The notes under the pieces: model-generated | The model's database searches: none | What the model saw: only the letters and a program-made list of their open reading frames with translations | Told to the model about the DNA's origin: nothing | Translations under genes and position numbers: made by a program | Part shown: positions 6,309-9,096 of the stretch, one piece after another | Numbering within the stretch: the first letter of the stretch is position 1 | Layout of the letters: the number at the start of each line of letters is the position of its first letter | NCBI GenBank assembly: GCA_905194705.1 | Contig: CAJJTI010000072.1 | Coordinates: 1 to 9,096 of the forward strand | DNA length: 9,096 bases | Source of the DNA: an uncultured Solobacterium sp. | GTDB taxonomy: Bacteria > Bacillota_I > Bacilli_A > Erysipelotrichales > Erysipelotrichaceae | Direction of reading: 5' to 3'

Positions 6309-6917
6309 TTACTCTTCCCCTAATACTTTATTGATTCGTTCTATTGTAATAGGACCTTGTCTTAATACTTTAATCTCGTTGGAACTAGCATCTACTATTG
6401 TACTAGATTCCCCAAATTTTGTTTCTCCAATTAACATACCAGAAATTAATGGGCATGCTATTTCTATTTCATCTAATGAAGTACATGTTTTTTCACCTGA
6501 TTGATTGGCACTAGTCATAAATAATGGTGAACCAACAAGTTCTATTATTTTTTCAATTTCTTTACTTGTAGCCATACGTATAGCTAATGTATCCATACCA
6601 CTATTTACATAGGTTGGTACATTTTCTTTTTTCTTTAAGACAACTGTAATAGGACCTGGCATAAACGCTTCTATTATTTTTCTTGCTTTGTCACTAATAT
6701 AGGCTATCTTTTCGATTTCTTCTATATCTTTACACATTATAGGAAAAGCTTTTGTGGCTGGTCTATTCTTTACTTCTCTTAACATCTGTTCAGCTTTTTC
6801 ACTGTTCATTCTTGCACATACTCCATATACCGTATCTGTTGGTACGGATATGACCTTATCTTCTTTTAATAATTCTGCTAATTTATCTAATTCATTACTG
6901 TTAAATCTAGAAATCAT
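6309..6917 (-). CDS. ywlC: Threonylcarbamoyl-AMP synthase (Sua5/YrdC/YwlC family)
   Basis: This enzyme makes L-threonylcarbamoyladenylate from threonine, bicarbonate and ATP, the first step of the t6A modification at position 37 of ANN-decoding tRNAs. Motifs of the YrdC domain are VPTDTVYG (25-32), the K-x-R pair in KNRP (Lys50, Arg52), MPGPITVVLK (86-95), AIRM (112-115), TSANQSG (135-141) and SSTIVD (171-176). At 202 residues it has the YrdC domain only and lacks the C-terminal Sua5 extension of longer (about 340-residue) relatives. ATG 6917 is preferred because AAGGTGA sits just upstream; ATG 6932, preceded by AGGA, would add five residues and is possible. It is first in a two-gene operon with the sortase and divergent from the aldolase gene across 63 bases. 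The family call is firm; the symbol is by analogy with Bacillus. Confidence 0.93.
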   Translation of the reverse strand: MISRFNSNELDKLAELLKEDKVISVPTDTVYGVCARMNSEKAEQMLREVKNRPATKAFPIMCKDIEEIEKIAYISDKARKIIEAFMPGPITVVLKKKENVPTYVNSGMDTLAIRMATSKEIEKIIELVGSPLFMTSANQSGEKTCTSLDEIEIACPLISGMLIGETKFGESSTIVDASSNEIKVLRQGPITIERINKVLGEE

Positions 6918-6954
6918 TTTTATCACCTTCATTTAATCCTTACTTATTTTATCT

Positions 6955-6975
6955 TATAATAATAAAAATTGGAGG
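6955..6975 (+). promoter_or_regulatory. -10 box and ribosome binding site of the aldolase gene
   Basis: A perfect TATAAT (6955-6960) is followed by GGAGG (6971-6975) and ATG at 6981. The predicted leader is about 14 bases. No good -35 is visible. On the other strand TATAAG (6953-6958) overlaps this box and may serve the sua5 gene, so the two divergent promoters may compete. The GGAGG decides against a TTG start at 6969, which lies in front of it. Confidence 0.5.
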
Positions 6976-6980
6976 ATATT

Positions 6981-8003
6981 ATGATTAGTTTTCAAAGTGA
7001 TTATGAAGAAGGTTGTATTCCTGAAATACTAGAAGCTTTACAAAATACAAATTATGAACAAACAAGTGGTTACGGTATTGACTCACATTGTGAAAATGCC
7101 AAAAAATTAATTCGTGAAGCATGCAACAAACCTAATGCAGATATTGAATTTGTAGTTGGTGGCACGCAAGCTAACTTAATTGTTATTTCTTCTATTCTTA
7201 GACCTTATGAAGGAGTAATTTGTGCAGAAAGTGGTCATATCAATGTACATGAAACCGGTGCTATTGAAGCTACTGGTCATAAATGCTTAACCGCACCAAC
7301 AAGTGAAGGAAAAATCAACGCCAAAGATGTTGAAGAAATGGTTTTAAATCAAAAAAACGATGCATCATTTGAACATCTTGTTAAGCCAGGAATGATTTAT
7401 ATCTCATTTCCTACAGAAACAGGTACTTTATACACAAAACAAGAACTGATGGATCTTAAAGCTGTATCGGATAAATATGGTCTATATTTATTTATCGATG
7501 GTGCGCGTCTTGGCTATGGCTTAGCTGCTAAAGGTGATGTCACATTAAGCGATATTGCTTCATACTCCGACGTTTTCTATATAGGTGGCACAAAAGTAGG
7601 TGCTCTATTTGGTGAAGCTATCGTCATGACCAATAAAAAAATAAGTGAAAACTTCCGTTACAACATCAAACAACGTGGTGCAATGCTCGCTAAGGGAAGA
7701 CTTTTAGGCATCCAATTTGAAGAATTATTCAAAAATAATCGTTATTTTGAAATTTCTAAAAATGCCATGGATTGTGCCGAACTTTTAGCAGATGCACTAA
7801 ACAAAAAAGGCTATAAATTTGCTTATCCTGTAAGCACAAACCAGTTATTTCCAATTTTATCTAACGAAAAAATAGCAGAATTACAGAAAGATTTCCGTTT
7901 CCTTGTATTTGAAAAATATGATGAAACTAACTCAGTTATTCGTTTAGTTACAAGCTGGGCAACAAAAAAAGAAAATGTCGAAAGACTAATAGAAGCTCTA
8001 TAG
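6981..8003 (+). CDS. ltaE: Low-specificity L-threonine aldolase-like PLP enzyme
   Basis: This 340-residue fold-type I PLP enzyme of the threonine aldolase/beta-eliminating lyase family cleaves L-threonine or L-allo-threonine to glycine and acetaldehyde. Features are FQSDYEEGCIPEI near the N-terminus, VVGGTQANL (58-66) for phosphate binding, ESGHINVHETGA with His86 expected to stack on the cofactor, FIDGARLG with Asp173 and Arg176, and the PLP lysine Lys205 in YIGGTKVGALFGEA. Length matches the family (about 330-350). The start is ATG 6981, five bases after GGAGG. It is monocistronic, divergent from sua5, and its stop codon overlaps that of the convergent regulator. A hairpin terminator lies 18 bases after the stop. 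Related enzymes use other beta-hydroxy amino acids, so substrate is inferred and the symbol is by family. Confidence 0.88.
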   Translation: MISFQSDYEEGCIPEILEALQNTNYEQTSGYGIDSHCENAKKLIREACNKPNADIEFVVGGTQANLIVISSILRPYEGVICAESGHINVHETGAIEATGHKCLTAPTSEGKINAKDVEEMVLNQKNDASFEHLVKPGMIYISFPTETGTLYTKQELMDLKAVSDKYGLYLFIDGARLGYGLAAKGDVTLSDIASYSDVFYIGGTKVGALFGEAIVMTNKKISENFRYNIKQRGAMLAKGRLLGIQFEELFKNNRYFEISKNAMDCAELLADALNKKGYKFAYPVSTNQLFPILSNEKIAELQKDFRFLVFEKYDETNSVIRLVTSWATKKENVERLIEAL

Positions 8004-9095
8004 TTTTCGCCATTCTAATTCAAGAATATTATCTTGTTCATACTTCTTGGAAAAACGAGATAATATTCTTTTTTTGATGATTTCTGTATCTTCTACATTT
8101 CTAAATTTCAATAAAAGTTCAAAGCAGTCTTCATCTATTTCTGATAAAACATCACTCTTCCTGAAAGACACTTTAAGAATAGATAACAAATCCTCTTTTA
8201 TACTTTTTAATTGTTCTTTATCTGCTTTAACTGAAATCTTCAAAACAAAGGCATATGTATCACTTCTACCAACATTATTTGCTTCGTATAAACAAAGAGC
8301 TTTCATTATCTCAGGATTAACAATCATCGGTCCAGAAACACCAGCTTTATTTGGTATTCTATTGATATTCTCTAACTTTTTATTGTCATTAAGTGATACA
8401 CCCTGTTCAGAAAGAATTGTTTCAAACTTTTTCCCACTGCTTTCTAAAGAAAAGCCAAGTATCTCCAAGTACTTTTGATTAATATACTGATAATATTGCA
8501 TTGCCTGGTTATATTTTTTATTTTGAATTAATGCCTTGATATATAAAGAAACTAACTGTTCATCAAGTTCATCATAATTCAAGCTTTTTTCTAAGACAGC
8601 AATCGCTTCTGCACTTTTTCCTTGTTCAAGTAATACTTCAGCTATATCTGCAGAAGCTTCTATTACTACAGAATTATAGTATCCCTTATCAACCTGTATC
8701 CAATCCGCATCAATTCCATCCAGAAATGAACCTTGATACATATTTACAGCATTTTCTAAATATGAAATATCATTCTTTTGTTTAGCATCCAGTATGTTTT
8801 GCTCAAATGCATCTATATCCAGTGAAAAAGAAATATTTTCATTAATCTGATATCCACCATTAACCGTTAAAATCCAGTCTATATCTTTGAATTCGTCTAT
8901 TTTTTTCAAAGTATTTCTTAAACGGAATATTGCAAACTTTAATGCATTAGCAGGATTCTCACTATCTTGCCAGAATGTATCAATTATTTTTTCTTTAGAA
9001 ACTGATTGTGTATGATTACATAAAAAATATGCAAAAAGACTAGATAATTGATTACCTAGTAACCCTCTTAAATGTATCGTTGTATTTTCTGTTGA
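7998..9095 (-). CDS. SARP/BTAD-type transcriptional regulator, N-terminus cut by window edge
   Basis: The open frame continues to the right edge, so the true start is outside; 365 residues are visible. Residues 1-85 carry the end of an OmpR-type winged helix (LLGNQLSSLFAYFLC, then ANALKFAIFRLRNTLKK and a WILTVNGGYQIN hairpin). Residues about 90-227 are a bacterial transcriptional activator domain of helical repeats, with LDIDAFE, AVNMYQGSFLDGIDADW and the C-terminal EILGFSLESS. A C-terminal module (about 252-365) resembles a degenerate GGDEF domain: R302, D305 and F315 in FRKSDVLSEIDEDCFELLL keep GGDEF spacing, but the signature reads DEDCF. Such regulators bind promoter DNA and often activate nearby genes. 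Target and signal are not visible. The last six bases overlap the aldolase stop. Domains one and two are firm, the third is inferred. Confidence 0.85.
   Translation of the reverse strand, partial: STENTTIHLRGLLGNQLSSLFAYFLCNHTQSVSKEKIIDTFWQDSENPANALKFAIFRLRNTLKKIDEFKDIDWILTVNGGYQINENISFSLDIDAFEQNILDAKQKNDISYLENAVNMYQGSFLDGIDADWIQVDKGYYNSVVIEASADIAEVLLEQGKSAEAIAVLEKSLNYDELDEQLVSLYIKALIQNKKYNQAMQYYQYINQKYLEILGFSLESSGKKFETILSEQGVSLNDNKKLENINRIPNKAGVSGPMIVNPEIMKALCLYEANNVGRSDTYAFVLKISVKADKEQLKSIKEDLLSILKVSFRKSDVLSEIDEDCFELLLKFRNVEDTEIIKKRILSRFSKKYEQDNILELEWRKL
8022..8075 (+). terminator. Probable aldolase terminator inside the convergent regulator gene
   Basis: A perfect 13-base stem AAGAATATTATCT (8022-8034) with AGATAATATTCTT (8058-8070) can be extended by a U-G and a G-C pair to 8036 and 8056. 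The loop is 19 bases and T7 ends at 8075. It starts 18 bases after the aldolase stop. The stem is AT-rich, but its length and the T run fit intrinsic termination on the plus strand. Confidence 0.65.
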
Positions 9096-9096
9096 A

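Noticed and set aside
6969..6980. TTG start for the aldolase gene
   Set aside because: The TTG lies immediately before GGAGG, which serves ATG 6981; the protein from 6981 starts as the family does.
8047..8478. Plus-strand open frame of 143 codons opposite the SARP-like gene
   Set aside because: It is antisense to a well-supported BTAD regulator, has no ribosome binding site and no recognisable domain.
8907..8909. TTG at 8909 as start of the SARP-like gene
   Set aside because: The frame continues open to 9095 and encodes the rest of the OmpR-type DNA-binding domain, so this codon is an internal leucine.

Overview
The window is AT-rich and densely packed. It uses the standard genetic code (tryptophan is TGG, and TGA serves as a stop) and has mostly strong Shine-Dalgarno sites. 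Gene content (class B sortase, cytosolic S10 peptidase, SARP/BTAD-type regulator, LysR regulator, GH2 glycosidase) points to a low-GC Gram-positive (Bacillota). A gut Erysipelotrichia-type organism is my best guess, but it rests on general resemblance only. There are no RNA genes, CRISPR arrays, insertion sequences or intergenic gaps over 300 bases.

Layout. (1) 1-2162: a LysR-type regulator (truncated by the left edge) is divergent from an S10 serine carboxypeptidase-like gene. The 185-base gap holds a good sigma-A promoter and a dyad about 65 bases upstream of the predicted start. The peptidase ends at a hairpin terminator that abuts the stop of the next, convergent gene. (2) 2161-5441: a GH2 glycosidase gene and a small four-helix membrane protein gene form a translationally coupled minus-strand pair (ATGA overlap). 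They diverge from a glycosyltransferase-like gene. The gap between them is the most unusual part of the window. A perfect 12-base inverted repeat sits exactly midway between two -10 boxes, each placed 6 bases before an ATG with no ribosome binding site, so both divergent mRNAs may be leaderless. (3) 5438-6917: a two-gene minus-strand operon of threonylcarbamoyl-AMP synthase (Sua5/YwlC) followed by a class B-type sortase. It converges on the glycosyltransferase gene with overlapping stop codons. (4) 6918-9096: an L-threonine aldolase-like gene, divergent from the sua5 operon, converges on a large SARP-like regulator that runs off the right edge. The aldolase terminator appears to lie inside the regulator's coding sequence.

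How the genes might work together: LysR probably controls the peptidase gene. The glycosidase, membrane protein and glycosyltransferase genes probably share one control element, which suggests a common role in glycan turnover or surface glycan handling. Sua5 and the aldolase both touch threonine chemistry but are divergent, and no functional link is proven. I see no defence system or mobile element. The main novelty candidates are the symmetric divergent promoter, the degenerate GGDEF-like C-terminus on the SARP regulator, and a sortase lacking arginine at its usual catalytic position.
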